NCBI GenBank assembly: GCA_947165365.1
Contig: CAMVAF010000014.1
Span: 1 to 34,442 of the forward strand
Direction: 5' to 3'
Length of the DNA stretch: 34,442 nt
Origin: an uncultured Clostridia bacterium
GTDB taxonomy: Bacteria; Bacillota_I; Bacilli_A; RF39; UBA660
In this document: positions 34,341 to 34,442 of the stretch, one piece after another
Layout of the letters: each line of letters opens with the position of its first letter
How positions within the stretch are numbered: position 1 is the first letter of the stretch
Notes under the pieces: generated by a model
What the model was told of the DNA's origin: nothing
What the model saw: only the letters and a program-made list of their open reading frames with translations
Database searches by the model: none
Position numbers and translations under genes: made by a program

Positions 34341-34442
34341 TTAATTTTTTACCTTTATTATTTCATTAATCATGTTGTTTATAGTGATGATGACATTTTC
34401 TTCTTGTAATTTAACTAATGTTGTCATTTTCTCTCCAATACT
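34341..34442 (-). CDS. C-terminal end of a minus-strand gene (cut by window edge), unknown
   Basis: The minus-strand frame ending at 34341 stays open to the window edge and reads ...SIGEKMTTLVKLQEENVIIT and then a short helix ending IIKVKN. A GGAG five bases before the internal ATG at 34427 would allow a 28-residue small protein, but the continuing open frame and the terminator immediately downstream fit the tail of a larger gene better. Family not recognised. Confidence 0.45.
   Translation of the reverse strand, partial: SIGEKMTTLVKLQEENVIITINNMINEIIKVKN

Noticed and set aside
34258..34442. T-box or other riboswitch upstream of hisS
   Set aside because: Only about 20-25 bases separate the predicted transcript start from the ATG, too short for a T-box; the hairpin nearby belongs to the previous gene.

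Overview
The window (34.4 kb, very AT-rich) looks like chromosomal DNA from a low-GC Gram-positive bacterium, most likely an uncultured gut member of the Bacilli (RF39 / Erysipelotrichales-like). That placement is inferred from the gene repertoire, not from a marker-gene search. Support: ylbD/ylbE-type genes, yvcK, mreC/mreD, a Bacillus-style polA with a decayed proofreading motif, Gram-positive lipoproteins, GGAGG-type ribosome sites and strong -35/-10 promoters. Tryptophan is encoded by TGG and TGA acts as a stop (radC and the CmpB-like gene end in TGA), so the code is the standard bacterial one and not that of Mycoplasma. No tRNA, rRNA, CRISPR array, IS element or riboswitch was seen.

Layout. 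1-236: C-terminal end of an Rpn/PD-(D/E)XK protein (+). 275-4493 (-): a tightly overlapping surface locus of transglutaminase-like protein, MBOAT acyltransferase, SGNH-like partner and lipoprotein. 4558-7905 (-): mutS and an MscS channel. 7992-8453: a frameshifted surface-protein gene. 8549-9394: LppM-like lipoprotein. 9491-10930: compact UvrD-like helicase. 10963-13142: prepilin peptidase and a PilC/GspF membrane protein. 13206-13765: ylbD-ylbE. 13850-19193 (-): CmpB-like membrane protein, small unknown, DUF1294, fmt, unknown membrane protein, polA. 19411-21524 (+): a three-gene island with its own promoter and terminator. 21593-26097 (-): D,D-carboxypeptidase, then a HAD / beta-helix / yvcK / two-acyltransferase operon. 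26246-27052 (+): VanY/LdcB peptidase. 27031-29397 (-): SPOR-like protein, radC, mreC, mreD. 29513-30457: full-length Rpn-family gene. 30666-34257 (-): hisS, an unknown gene and pyrG. The right edge holds the tail of another minus-strand gene.

Most of the window is housekeeping: DNA repair and replication (mutS, polA, radC, helicase), translation (fmt, hisS), nucleotide synthesis (pyrG) and envelope or cell-shape work (mreC/D, two peptidases, yvcK, two PlsC-like enzymes).

The least ordinary parts are three. First, the plus-strand island at 19.4-21.5 kb encodes a signal-peptide-less Cys/His/Asp peptidase-like protein, a WXG100-like protein and a helical protein with a long acidic Asn/Ser-rich linker; it resembles a cargo-plus-partners set for a type VII-like secretion system. 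Second, the 0.3-4.5 kb locus couples an MBOAT/SGNH pair to a membrane-anchored multi-Ig transglutaminase-like protein. Third, the surface-protein gene at 8 kb has two compensating reading-frame shifts at A-tracts, and the SPOR-like gene upstream of radC has its best ribosome site inside the predicted reading frame.
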